Shown in pieces: positions 1-7,359 of a stretch of 64,000 nucleotides of DNA. Positions within the stretch are counted from its first letter, which is position 1, and the number at the start of each line of letters is the position of its first letter. This DNA is from Natranaerofaba carboxydovora (GTDB taxonomy: Bacteria > Bacillota > Natranaerobiia > Natranaerobiales > Natranaerofabaceae), in contig NZ_CP054394.1 in assembly GCF_022539405.1 (NCBI RefSeq), forward strand, positions 746,501 to 810,500, in the 5' to 3' direction. The translations under genes were made by a program, and so were the position numbers. The notes under the pieces are model-generated. The model worked only from the letters and a program-made list of their open reading frames with translations, searched no databases and was not told the origin of the DNA.

Positions 1-667
1 TGAAAGACATCGTTGGGGTAATTTTGATACAGAATCAGGTAAGTATGAGTTCTATCCTGAAAGAATGAAGAAATACTTTGAAGAATTTGCTGAAGAAAAA
101 GGTATTTCCGTAGAAGAGTTACTAGAAGCATGTGATTATCAAGTTCCTGATGATTTAGATAAATTCTATGTACCGCATTATCAAGAACCTCTTATCCCAG
201 GGCAGGATCAAGAAGATGAGTATCCATTAACCTTTATAGACTCTAAGAGTAGGTTAAATAGAGAAGGTCGTGCGCCTAACTGCTACTGGTATTATGAATT
301 AAATGATGTAAATCCTGGTATGAAACCTGATGAAGATTCAGCACTAATCAACCCAGATGATGCAGCAGAATATGGAATAGAAGATGGGGATGAAATTAGA
401 ATCATTTCACCTACTGGGGAGCCTGGAGAAGCAGTTTGTACAGCTAGAGTATTCCCAGGTGTACGCCCTGGAGAGATAGTAAAGGCGTTTGGTCAGGGTC
501 ACTGGTCCCACGGTAGAGTAGCTGCAGGCGTCAACTCTAGGGATGATTATGATAGAAATAACCCAAGAGGTGGAAATAACAACGATATAATCCCAGCAGT
601 GTACGAAAAATTAAGTGGAAGCACAGTTTTCTATGCTGGAACTAAAGTAAGAATAGAAAAAATATAA
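1..667 (+). CDS. Molybdopterin oxidoreductase catalytic subunit, C-terminal part (arsenate/polysulfide-reductase-like)
   Basis: The frame is open from base 2, so the gene starts upstream of the window and only about 221 C-terminal residues are visible. They form the molybdopterin-dinucleotide-binding domain that ends DMSO-reductase-family enzymes: a LINPDDAAEYGIEDGDEI stretch, a GEAVCTARVFPGVRPGEI strand pair and an FGQGHWSHGR motif. It is followed 63 bases later by a four-cluster ferredoxin subunit and then TorD and TatA genes, the usual set for an exported molybdoenzyme. No NrfD-type membrane anchor lies downstream, which fits the soluble ArrAB layout better than Psr/Phs. The substrate cannot be read from this fragment; arsenate is inferred from the neighbours. 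Confidence 0.85.
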   Translation, partial: ERHRWGNFDTESGKYEFYPERMKKYFEEFAEEKGISVEELLEACDYQVPDDLDKFYVPHYQEPLIPGQDQEDEYPLTFIDSKSRLNREGRAPNCYWYYELNDVNPGMKPDEDSALINPDDAAEYGIEDGDEIRIISPTGEPGEAVCTARVFPGVRPGEIVKAFGQGHWSHGRVAAGVNSRDDYDRNNPRGGNNNDIIPAVYEKLSGSTVFYAGTKVRIEKI

Positions 668-730
668 TTAAATAAACATTGACTTAAGCTTTAACTTATA
701 TGAATTATAAGAAATCAGGAGGTGTAATAA

Positions 731-1414
731 GTGGCTAAGTATGGAATGGTCATTGACCTGGCAAGATGTGCTGGCTGTGGTGCCTGTGTAATGGCATGCA
801 AGGCTGAGAATAATGTGCCAAAAGGTGTAAAATGGGCTAATTATAAAGTAGAGTACAGCGGAGAATTCCCAAATGTAGAATTTAGTTATATACCGACGCA
901 ATGTAATCATTGTGATGATGCTCCTTGTGTTGAAGGGTGCCCTGCAAAGGGTGAAGCACTATATTATTCAGATAATGGAATGACTTTATTAAATCCTGAA
1001 GAATGTGTTCAGTGTAAAGCATGTGTGGACAATTGCCCTTATGATCAAATGAGTTTTAATGATGAAGAAGCTCATGAGTTTTGGAGAGATGAAAAAGGAG
1101 AGGAAGTAGCTGAAGCAGCAGGAAGTCCGGAAGTTGTTCCTTACTACAACCCAAATAGAGCACTAACTTATCAAGGGGTTAGAGGTGTAGATTATCCAGA
1201 AAAATGTACTTTCTGTGACCACAGGGTTTTAGTAGGAGGAAAAGAACCTGCTTGTGTAGAAGCTTGTCCTTGCAAAGCAAGAATCTTTGGAGATCAAGAA
1301 GACCCTGATAGTGAATTAAATCAACACTTAGAACAAAACGAAGAACATGATGCAGGTGTACTTGGAGATACCGAGCCGAATGTATTTTATGTAAATGAAT
1401 ATCAAAATAAGTAA
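731..1414 (+). CDS. arrB: Four-cluster [4Fe-4S] electron-transfer subunit (ArrB/PsrB-like)
   Basis: Electron-transfer partner of the upstream molybdoenzyme. The 227-residue protein has four cysteine groups: CAGCGACVMAC near residue 13, CNHCDDAPCVEGCP near 57, CVQCKACVDNCP near 96 and CTFCDHR with CVEACP near 157-180. The order and spacing match the DmsB/PsrB/ArrB family. The stretch EFPNVEFSYIPTQCNHCDDA and the VFYV end are, from memory, closest to ArrB. The start is GTG with a strong AGGAGGTG site about 7 bases upstream. There is no signal peptide, so export would be as a complex with the catalytic subunit. A strong terminator follows. The ArrB symbol is inference; another Psr/Ttr-type B subunit is possible. 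Confidence 0.8.
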   Translation: MAKYGMVIDLARCAGCGACVMACKAENNVPKGVKWANYKVEYSGEFPNVEFSYIPTQCNHCDDAPCVEGCPAKGEALYYSDNGMTLLNPEECVQCKACVDNCPYDQMSFNDEEAHEFWRDEKGEEVAEAAGSPEVVPYYNPNRALTYQGVRGVDYPEKCTFCDHRVLVGGKEPACVEACPCKARIFGDQEDPDSELNQHLEQNEEHDAGVLGDTEPNVFYVNEYQNK

Positions 1415-1454
1415 TAGAAACAACCTTGTATAAGTACAGATTATATGATAATCT

Positions 1455-1486
1455 AAAAGCGCTGCGGTAGTATCCGCAGCGCTTTT
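1455..1486 (+). terminator. Intrinsic terminator after the reductase genes
   Basis: A 13-bp perfect stem AAAAGCGCTGCGG / CCGCAGCGCTTTT with a 6-base loop (TAGTAT) lies 41 bases after the ferredoxin stop. The A and T flanks make it usable in both directions. It separates the structural reductase genes from the chaperone gene. Confidence 0.9.
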
Positions 1487-1558
1487 ACTAAGTATAAGAG
1501 ATCATAGTGATATAATGAGTAAGAGAAACTAAAATTTATTTAAAGGAGAGAGTTGTTT

Positions 1559-2221
1559 ATGAATACCGATCAAAATATTCTTGATAAAGATAAAATGACA
1601 CCTGTAAGATTTGGATTTTATAACCTGCTTAGTGCATCGTTGTATCAACCTGAAGAAGATCTGTTGGAAGAAAATTTTGTCGATGTATTAGTTGAGCTGG
1701 CAAAAAATTTTAACTTAGAACTCAATGATGAAGCTGAAAAATTAAGAGAGCTAATAACTGGGAAAAGCTGTGATCTAAAGGACTTGAAAGTTGACTATGC
1801 TAAACTTTTTGTTGGTCCTTCAAAACTTCTTGCACCTCCTTATGAATCAGTATATAAAGACGAAGGATATACAGTGATGGGTGATTCTACAATGAAAGTT
1901 AAAAAGTTTTATGAAAAGGCAGGCATGAAATTGGATGATGATTGCAAAGAGCCTCAGGATCATATAGCATTTGAAATGAATTTTATGTCATTTTTATGCG
2001 AAGGTGAAGATAAATTAAGAAAAGAAGGAAAAACACAAAGGGCTGATGAATTACTAGCTATACAGAAAAATTTCTTTGTTAATCATCCTTATACTTGGGT
2101 AAATGAATTAACTAAAAATATTAAAGAATATGCTGAAACAGATTTTTATAAAATAATCGCCTGTATATTAGAAAAATTTGTAGAAAAAGAAAACGAATAT
2201 CTAAACACTGTATTAGACTAG
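1559..2221 (+). CDS. TorD/DmsD-family molybdoenzyme chaperone
   Basis: Cytoplasmic chaperone that holds the apo-molybdoenzyme until cofactor insertion and Tat export. The protein (220 residues) carries the family signature: YAKLFVGPSKLLAPPYESVY, then VMGDSTMKVKKFYEKAG, then EPQDHIAFEMNFMSFL, in a mostly helical protein of normal family length. The ATG at 1559 was chosen, about 10 bases after AAAGGAGAG; a TTG at 1553 in the same frame would add two residues. Its place between the reductase subunits and a TatA gene supports a role as dedicated chaperone for the enzyme at the left edge. Confidence 0.88.
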   Translation: MNTDQNILDKDKMTPVRFGFYNLLSASLYQPEEDLLEENFVDVLVELAKNFNLELNDEAEKLRELITGKSCDLKDLKVDYAKLFVGPSKLLAPPYESVYKDEGYTVMGDSTMKVKKFYEKAGMKLDDDCKEPQDHIAFEMNFMSFLCEGEDKLRKEGKTQRADELLAIQKNFFVNHPYTWVNELTKNIKEYAETDFYKIIACILEKFVEKENEYLNTVLD

Positions 2222-2274
2222 ATATGTTATAATAAATATACAAATAAGTAGCTCCTGGAAGAGGTGGATGGGGG

Positions 2275-3363
2275 ATGTTTTTTAGAGGATACCTGGTGAA
2301 AAAGTTAACAGAAGGAAACGTTCCTAGTTTAATCACAAAATTCTGTGTTAATAGAAAAATGAGACGAGAACGCTGTCGGGAATGCAGCAGAATTTGCGGT
2401 GAAAATGCTTTGAGCTTTTCTAAAAATGAACTGCCTATACTAGATAAAGACAGGTGCAACGGGTGTCATCTTTGTGTTGACGTATGTCCTAGTAGAGCCT
2501 TTATGTCAGGGACGATGAAGTATATTAGATTATATCAAAAAGCTTTAACCAAGTCGCCTCTTGTAATTGGCTGTATAGACAATGGAGACAATGTTAATCT
2601 TAAATTTCCTTGTGTTTATAGTATTAGTAGTGAATTTTTAATCTCTTTACTTTTAGGTTACAGAGGTAAGGAAATAAGCTTTTATCTAGGGGACTGTGAA
2701 GATTGCAGTAATAACAAAAGTTATGAGCTTTATCAGAAAAGGCTCCAAAAAGCTAAAGACTTTGTAAGCGAAATAAAAGAACTACCAGAAATAAAAGAAA
2801 TACATGAATACGAAGAAAACCCTTTAGAAGAAGAGCCAATATCAAGAAGAGATTTGTTTAAGATGTTTAGCAATGAAACAACCAAAAGTACTAAGGATAT
2901 AGCAGATGAATTATTAAATAGAAATAAACCTTCTCCTCTTCCTGATGATAGAAAGCTTTTAATTGAGATATTAAAGCACAATGAAGTAAGATTTAATGAA
3001 AATATGCCCCTGCCATTTAAATTCTGGGAGCTAAACGAGAATTGTAACGGGTGTGCAATGTGTTCAAATGTATGTCCTCATAAAGCATGGGATAAGAAAA
3101 TTGACAAAGAAAATGATAAGATAGAAATCAGACATTTTCCGTGGCTTTGCTTTGGATGCGGTATTTGTGAAAGATACTGTCCAAGAAATGCAATAAAGGA
3201 AAGCACTTATGACGGTAAAACTTTTTCTGAAAATATATACTTTGTCAAGAAGCTTTTAACAAAATCAAGATGCCCCAGGTGTAAAAGAAAATTTGTTCAA
3301 ACAGAAGAAATGGGTGAAATGTGTCCTACATGTGAAAAAAAAGAAAAAAATAAGAAAGTTTGA
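2275..3363 (+). CDS. Multi-cluster 4Fe-4S protein with C-terminal zinc-ribbon-like motif
   Basis: A 362-residue ferredoxin-like protein of unknown exact role. Cysteine groups: an N-terminal CRECSRICGENA at about 34, a ferredoxin motif CNGCHLCVDVCP at about 62, and a second pair CNGCAMCSNVCP (about 259) and CFGCGICERYCP (about 298). It ends with CPRC...CPTC, which looks like a zinc ribbon. Between the two ferredoxin halves lies SRRDLFKMF, a twin-arginine-like stretch but internal, as in NapF-type proteins. No membrane segment is evident. The gene follows torD by 53 bases and precedes tatA by 13, so it probably helps electron delivery to, or cluster loading of, the reductase. The function is inferred only from context. 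Confidence 0.75.
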   Translation: MFFRGYLVKKLTEGNVPSLITKFCVNRKMRRERCRECSRICGENALSFSKNELPILDKDRCNGCHLCVDVCPSRAFMSGTMKYIRLYQKALTKSPLVIGCIDNGDNVNLKFPCVYSISSEFLISLLLGYRGKEISFYLGDCEDCSNNKSYELYQKRLQKAKDFVSEIKELPEIKEIHEYEENPLEEEPISRRDLFKMFSNETTKSTKDIADELLNRNKPSPLPDDRKLLIEILKHNEVRFNENMPLPFKFWELNENCNGCAMCSNVCPHKAWDKKIDKENDKIEIRHFPWLCFGCGICERYCPRNAIKESTYDGKTFSENIYFVKKLLTKSRCPRCKRKFVQTEEMGEMCPTCEKKEKNKKV

Positions 3364-3376
3364 GGGGTGGTACTGA

Positions 3377-3598
3377 ATGTTTGGTAAATTAGGGCCTCAA
3401 GAATTAATGATTATAATTGGTGTAGCTTTATTAATATTTGGTCCTACAAAGATACCTCAGGTTGGCAAAGGACTTGGTAAAGCTTATAAAGAATACCGAG
3501 GAATAAAGAAAGGCTTAACAGATGAGATTGAAGGCACAGTGAAAGATACAAGAGAAGCTGTAGAAGGTAAACCGAATAAAAAAGAAGACTCTGCATAA
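3377..3598 (+). CDS. tatA: Sec-independent protein translocase TatA
   Basis: Pore-forming subunit of the twin-arginine translocase, which exports folded cofactor-containing proteins. The 73-residue protein has the classical shape: a short N-terminal membrane helix (ELMIIIGVALLIFGPTKIP), a hinge, an amphipathic helix (VGKGLGKAYKEYRGIKKG) and a charged tail. ATG start with GAGGGGTGG just upstream. It is cotranscribed with the reductase accessory genes, so it is likely a dedicated or supplementary TatA. No tatC is present in this window. Confidence 0.93.
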   Translation: MFGKLGPQELMIIIGVALLIFGPTKIPQVGKGLGKAYKEYRGIKKGLTDEIEGTVKDTREAVEGKPNKKEDSA

Positions 3599-3698
3599 AA
3601 GTTATAGTAGAGTCTAATTAATTGCTGGTTTATATGCAGAATAGTTACAAATATAACTTGATCCCTACTGTTGTATTAATTTGAGGGGTGAGAAGAAC

Positions 3699-4682
3699 TT
3701 GAAAATTAAAAATAGTGTTATTGGTGTTTTGTTTTTAGTCATTTTAATTACGATACTAGTTGTAGCATTGACATTTAGTGGTTGTCTACAAAGAGGTACT
3801 GATAAGCCTAAAATATATTTATCTGCCGAGAAAGAGTTAGAGTACCAGGAAGAAGTTTATGGTGATGATAGTGATGATGGTTTTGAAGAGGATGAAGATG
3901 TGCTTAGGATAGCCCTTGCGTCTATCACATCTCCTCGTGAATCGTTATATTTCTATGGAGATTTACTTGATTTGCTAGAAGATGAGGTTGATCGTGATGT
4001 TAGGATCACTCAAAGACAGACCTACGGTGAGACAAATGATATGATAAGACAGGGTGAGGCTGATATTGCATTTATCTGCACTTATTCATATGTTGTAGTA
4101 GCCGATAATTATAATACCCCAATAATAGCTGTCCCCCAGGTAGATGGAAAAAAACATTACCATTCCTATATTATCGCAAGGAAAGATTTGGAAGTGGAAG
4201 ATTTTTCTGATTTAGAAGGCAAATCTTTTGCTTTTACAGATCCCTTATCTAACTCAGGCCGACTTTATCCTTTGTACAGGCTATATCAACTAGGGACTAC
4301 ACCTGAAGAATTTTTTAGCAGTAATATTTTTACCTATAGCCATGATAATTCTATTCGTTCGGTCAGCAAAGAAGTTGTTGACGGGGCTGCTGTTGACAGC
4401 CTTATTTATGACTATCTAAAAAATAGAGAGCCAGGGTATTTTGAAAACTTAGAAATCATCCATAAATCAGAGCCCTTTGGAATTCAACCTATTGTTGCAC
4501 GTCCTGGGATAGATGAAGAACTGAAGATTAAATTAAGAGAGTTTTTTACTACTCTTCATGAGACCAGTCATGGAAGAGAAATATTAGGTCATATTGGATT
4601 TGATAAGTTTGTTGAAGGGGAAGATTCTGATTATGACTCGATAAGAGACCTAGCGGATGTGATGGGATATGAATATCATTAA
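3699..4682 (+). CDS. PhnD-like substrate-binding lipoprotein, probable sensor partner of the adjacent kinase
   Basis: Exported solute-binding protein of the phosphate/phosphonate (PhnD) type. The TTG at 3699 was chosen because GAGGGGTG lies 8 bases upstream; a TTG at 3681 would overlap that site. An N-terminal hydrophobic helix ends in a lipobox-like FSGC, giving a lipid anchor. The mature part follows an acidic linker and has PhnD features (ITSPRESLYFYGDL, QGEADIAFICTYSYVV, DLEGKSFAFTDPLSNSGRLYP). No ABC permease or ATPase lies nearby. Instead the gene overlaps a histidine kinase gene by 14 bases, as in ArrX/ArrS or TtrS systems, where a PhnD-like domain senses the respiratory oxyanion. The ligand is unknown. 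Confidence 0.8.
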   Translation: MKIKNSVIGVLFLVILITILVVALTFSGCLQRGTDKPKIYLSAEKELEYQEEVYGDDSDDGFEEDEDVLRIALASITSPRESLYFYGDLLDLLEDEVDRDVRITQRQTYGETNDMIRQGEADIAFICTYSYVVVADNYNTPIIAVPQVDGKKHYHSYIIARKDLEVEDFSDLEGKSFAFTDPLSNSGRLYPLYRLYQLGTTPEEFFSSNIFTYSHDNSIRSVSKEVVDGAAVDSLIYDYLKNREPGYFENLEIIHKSEPFGIQPIVARPGIDEELKIKLREFFTTLHETSHGREILGHIGFDKFVEGEDSDYDSIRDLADVMGYEYH

Positions 4683-6135
4683 TATAATAAAAGATTTTAT
4701 AAGTAAGTGCAAAATTAGATGGAAGATAATGGGTATAGTTTTTTTGGTGACTGTAATCCTTGGAAGTTGGGCTTCATGGCAGGTTTATAATGCCTCAATG
4801 GAGTCAGTTCGCACTTATTTAGAGAGAACTGGAGTCTCAATTTCAAAAAATGTTGCAACTAGAAGTGAAGATTATGTGTTTACGAATGATATGTACAGGC
4901 TCCACAATCTGATGGAAGAAACTTTAGAGAACAATCCTGATGTTAGGTATATATTTATTGAGGGAGCGGACGGTGAAATATTAGTAAGTTCATTTGGCGA
5001 AGGGATACCCCGGGGACTAAGGGAAGTTAATTCGGCAAGTCCTGACGATGATTATAATACAAAAGAGATAATGACAGAAGAAGGTGTAATATATGATATA
5101 GCTACTCCGATTTTTGATGGGAGAAGTGGTGCTGTTAGACTTGGAGTCACTGAATCAGGGGTTAGGGCTATGACAGGTGAGTTGATAATAGGTATATTGA
5201 TTTTGACTGCTATTATCTCATTTATTGGACTTATTTTTTCATATTATCTTTCGAGTTTTATTGTAAAACCTGTCACAGAGCTTGCAGAGACCTCTAAGAA
5301 AATAGGGAAAGGTGATTTTGAAAAGAAACCTATTCAGGTTAAAACTAAGGATGAAATAGGAGAGCTATCAAAATCTTTTAATCTCATGATAGAGGGGCTT
5401 CAAGAGCTAGATGAAAAAAACGAAAGTTATAGGAAAGAGCTTGAGGCCAAAGAAGAGATGAGGTTGAAATTATTAAAGAAGATTATAACCTCTCAAGAAA
5501 ATGAAAGAGAGAGAATTGCTAGGGAGCTTCATGATGAAGCAGGCCAGTCTCTTACTTCATTAAAGATTGCGCTAAAACGAATAGAAGATAGCCGTGACCT
5601 AGACGAGGCTAAAATGATAATTGGTGATTTACGAAATGTATTAGATAATACAATTGATGAATTAAAAATGATTTCTAAAAACTTAAGACCCAGGGTATTG
5701 GATGATTTGGGACTGTTTACAGCTTTAGATAAATATTTAAGAGAATATGAGAAGAATACCGGGATTAATGTAAATTTTGAGATTTATAACTTAAATAATT
5801 GGTCACCTTCGCCGATTTTTGCAACTACTATCTACCGAATTGTTCAGGAAGCATCTACTAATGTTATGAAACATGCAGGAGCTAAAAACCTATGGGTAGA
5901 ATTTAATAAAGTAAGTGAAGCAGAAGCTGAAGTGGTAATTAAAGATGATGGTATAGGCTTTAATATCGATAAGCATTTTGAGGATTCTAGTGATGATAAC
6001 TTAGGGCTTTTTGGTATGGAAGAGAGAGCTTCGATTATAGAAGGAACACTAAATATTTATTCTGAAGAAAATAAAGGAACGACGGTGAGCTTGAGATTTC
6101 CGTTAGAGGAGGTGCAAGATGCAAAAATCGGATGA
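4669..6135 (+). CDS. NarX-type membrane sensor histidine kinase
   Basis: Sensor kinase of 488 residues. Order: membrane helix at about 18-38, extracytoplasmic sensor domain to about 170, second helix at about 172-196, HAMP linker (VKPVTELAETSKKIGKGDFE), a coiled coil, then a HisKA_3 dimerisation domain with the phospho-acceptor in ENERERIARELHDEAGQSL. The ATPase domain has the N-box YRIVQEASTNVMKHAGA and the G-box DDGIGF. It overlaps the binding-protein gene by 14 bases and the regulator gene by 17, so all three are translationally coupled. The arrangement implies that the lipoprotein presents a ligand to the kinase. Likely target: the reductase genes upstream. Confidence 0.9.
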   Translation: MNIINIIKDFISKCKIRWKIMGIVFLVTVILGSWASWQVYNASMESVRTYLERTGVSISKNVATRSEDYVFTNDMYRLHNLMEETLENNPDVRYIFIEGADGEILVSSFGEGIPRGLREVNSASPDDDYNTKEIMTEEGVIYDIATPIFDGRSGAVRLGVTESGVRAMTGELIIGILILTAIISFIGLIFSYYLSSFIVKPVTELAETSKKIGKGDFEKKPIQVKTKDEIGELSKSFNLMIEGLQELDEKNESYRKELEAKEEMRLKLLKKIITSQENERERIARELHDEAGQSLTSLKIALKRIEDSRDLDEAKMIIGDLRNVLDNTIDELKMISKNLRPRVLDDLGLFTALDKYLREYEKNTGINVNFEIYNLNNWSPSPIFATTIYRIVQEASTNVMKHAGAKNLWVEFNKVSEAEAEVVIKDDGIGFNIDKHFEDSSDDNLGLFGMEERASIIEGTLNIYSEENKGTTVSLRFPLEEVQDAKIG

Positions 6136-6805
6136 AATAAAAATTTTGCTTGTTGATGATCATGCGATTTTACGAGATGGTTTAAAAATGCTCCTCAATA
6201 ATGAGACGGGTTTTGAAGTAGTAGGTGAGGCGGGTAATGCTGTGGAAGCTATAGATGAATTTGACAATGTAGGGCCGGATTTGGTTGTATTAGACCTATC
6301 TTTGCCTGATAAAAATGGACTAAAAGTTTTAAAAGAAATTAAAAACAAGTCTTCTAAAGTCAAAGTCATTGTGTTAACGATGCATGAGGATGAAGAATAT
6401 CTACAAAAAGTTTTGGAACTTGGAGGAGATGGCTATATACTAAAAAAAGCTGCTGATTCCGAGCTTATATCAGCGGTACGTTCGGTATATAGTAATGAAG
6501 GTGTTTTTATAGATTCTTATCTTGCAAAATCTTTATTTGTTTCTGACCCTGAAGATTACGGAGAAAATATTAAAATTGGAGATGAGTTATTAAAAGATAA
6601 ACTTAGCCCAAGAGAACTTGACATTCTAAAATTAGTGGCCCTTGGATATACTAACAAAGATATTGCTGAAAATCTTGTTATAAGTGTTAAGACAGTAGAA
6701 ACCCACAAAGGAAAAATAAAAGACAAACTTAACATTGGAAAGACATCTGAAATGGTGAAATTTGCTTTTAAAAATGGAATTGTAGAAATAGAAGAAGCAT
6801 ATTAG
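6119..6805 (+). CDS. NarL/FixJ-family response regulator
   Basis: A 228-residue two-domain regulator. The receiver domain shows the acidic pair (LLVDDHAILRDGL), the phospho-acceptor aspartate in VVLDLSLPDKNG, the Thr in VIVLTMHED and the Lys in ILKKAAD. The C-terminal LuxR-type helix-turn-helix is LSPRELDILKLVALGYTNKD followed by IAENLVISVKTVETHKGKIK. The gene starts inside the end of the kinase gene. It would bind DNA after phosphorylation by the preceding kinase; probable targets are the reductase promoters. A terminator follows. Confidence 0.93.
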   Translation: MQKSDEIKILLVDDHAILRDGLKMLLNNETGFEVVGEAGNAVEAIDEFDNVGPDLVVLDLSLPDKNGLKVLKEIKNKSSKVKVIVLTMHEDEEYLQKVLELGGDGYILKKAADSELISAVRSVYSNEGVFIDSYLAKSLFVSDPEDYGENIKIGDELLKDKLSPRELDILKLVALGYTNKDIAENLVISVKTVETHKGKIKDKLNIGKTSEMVKFAFKNGIVEIEEAY

Positions 6806-6828
6806 TTTAAAATTTTTATGAAGTGTAT

Positions 6829-6856
6829 GACCGGGGGGAGAATGCCCGGTCTTTTT
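6829..6856 (+). terminator. Intrinsic terminator after the response regulator
   Basis: Stem GACCGGG / CCCGGTC (7 bp) with a 9-base loop and a following T run, 24 bases after the stop codon. Confidence 0.85.
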
Positions 6857-6903
6857 AGTTATAGACGGATTTAGTTTATTGAACTTAAAATTATTTTTTA
6901 ACA

Positions 6904-6933
6904 TTGACGATCTGATATCTAAGATGCTAAAAT
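6904..6933 (+). promoter_or_regulatory. Probable sigma-A promoter for the thioredoxin-like/permease genes
   Basis: TTGACG (6904-6909), 18 bases, TAAAAT (6928-6933). The predicted transcript start falls next to the dyad at 6947-6968. Called from consensus match only. Confidence 0.5.
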
Positions 6934-6946
6934 GAAATTATAAATA

Positions 6947-6968
6947 TGAGTATATATGCATATAATCA
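6947..6968 (+). promoter_or_regulatory. Candidate ArsR/SmtB-type operator
   Basis: An imperfect dyad TGAGTATAT-ATGC-ATATAATCA lies just downstream of the predicted -10. Its form resembles ArsR/SmtB-family half-sites. It sits between the promoter and a thioredoxin-like/ArsP-type permease pair, the kind of genes such repressors control. No arsR gene is in the window. AT-rich sequence makes chance matches possible. Confidence 0.35.
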
Positions 6969-6996
6969 TTTTATTGAAACAAGGGGGCTATTTAAA

Positions 6997-7230
6997 ATGG
7001 ATGTTAAGATTATGGGACCTGGATGTGCTAATTGCGAGAAACTTTTTGAGCTAGTTAAAGAAGTAGCTAGTGAAAAAGGTTTAGAAGCAAATATTGAAAA
7101 AGTAACTGACATGAATCAAATCACCACTGCAGGAGTAATGATGACACCGGGGTTAGTTATTGATGGAGAGGTTAAATCCCAAGGTAAAATTCCATCCAAA
7201 GAAGAAATATCTAACATAATTGATAGTTAA
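6997..7230 (+). CDS. Thioredoxin-like small redox protein (redox-active disulfide protein 2 type)
   Basis: A 77-residue thioredoxin-fold protein with the active site CANC in MGPGCANCEKLFELVKEVA, the cis-proline MTPGLVIDG, and no extra domains, which is normal for this family. The ATG at 6997 has AAGGGGGC 8 bases upstream and gives the family length; earlier in-frame starts have no such site. This family commonly sits next to DUF318 permeases, as here (130 bases before the permease). It probably donates thiols for metalloid or disulfide handling. The exact partner is unknown. Confidence 0.85.
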   Translation: MDVKIMGPGCANCEKLFELVKEVASEKGLEANIEKVTDMNQITTAGVMMTPGLVIDGEVKSQGKIPSKEEISNIIDS

Positions 7231-7240
7231 AGAACAATAT

Positions 7241-7270
7241 TGGTGCAAAAAGGCTTTTCTTTTTGCACCA
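7241..7270 (+). terminator. Terminator made of two facing copies of the window-wide repeat core
   Basis: Perfect stem TGGTGCAAAAAG / CTTTTTGCACCA with a GCTTTT loop, followed by TATTTTTT. It begins 10 bases after the stop codon. Both arms equal the 12-base core of the terminal inverted repeat found at 37744, 56686 and elsewhere, so this looks like a minimal form of that element acting as an intrinsic terminator. Confidence 0.85.
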
Positions 7271-7359
7271 TATTTTTTAATAATACTCTTAAATTATGGT
7301 ACAAACTTTTTAAGCAGTTGTTTTTTGTCTTATTGGAGGAGATATTGGAGGTGATTTAA

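Noticed and set aside
668-910. Minus-strand frame overlapping the ferredoxin subunit start
   Set aside because: Shadow of the well-supported arrB-like gene; no start context or family.
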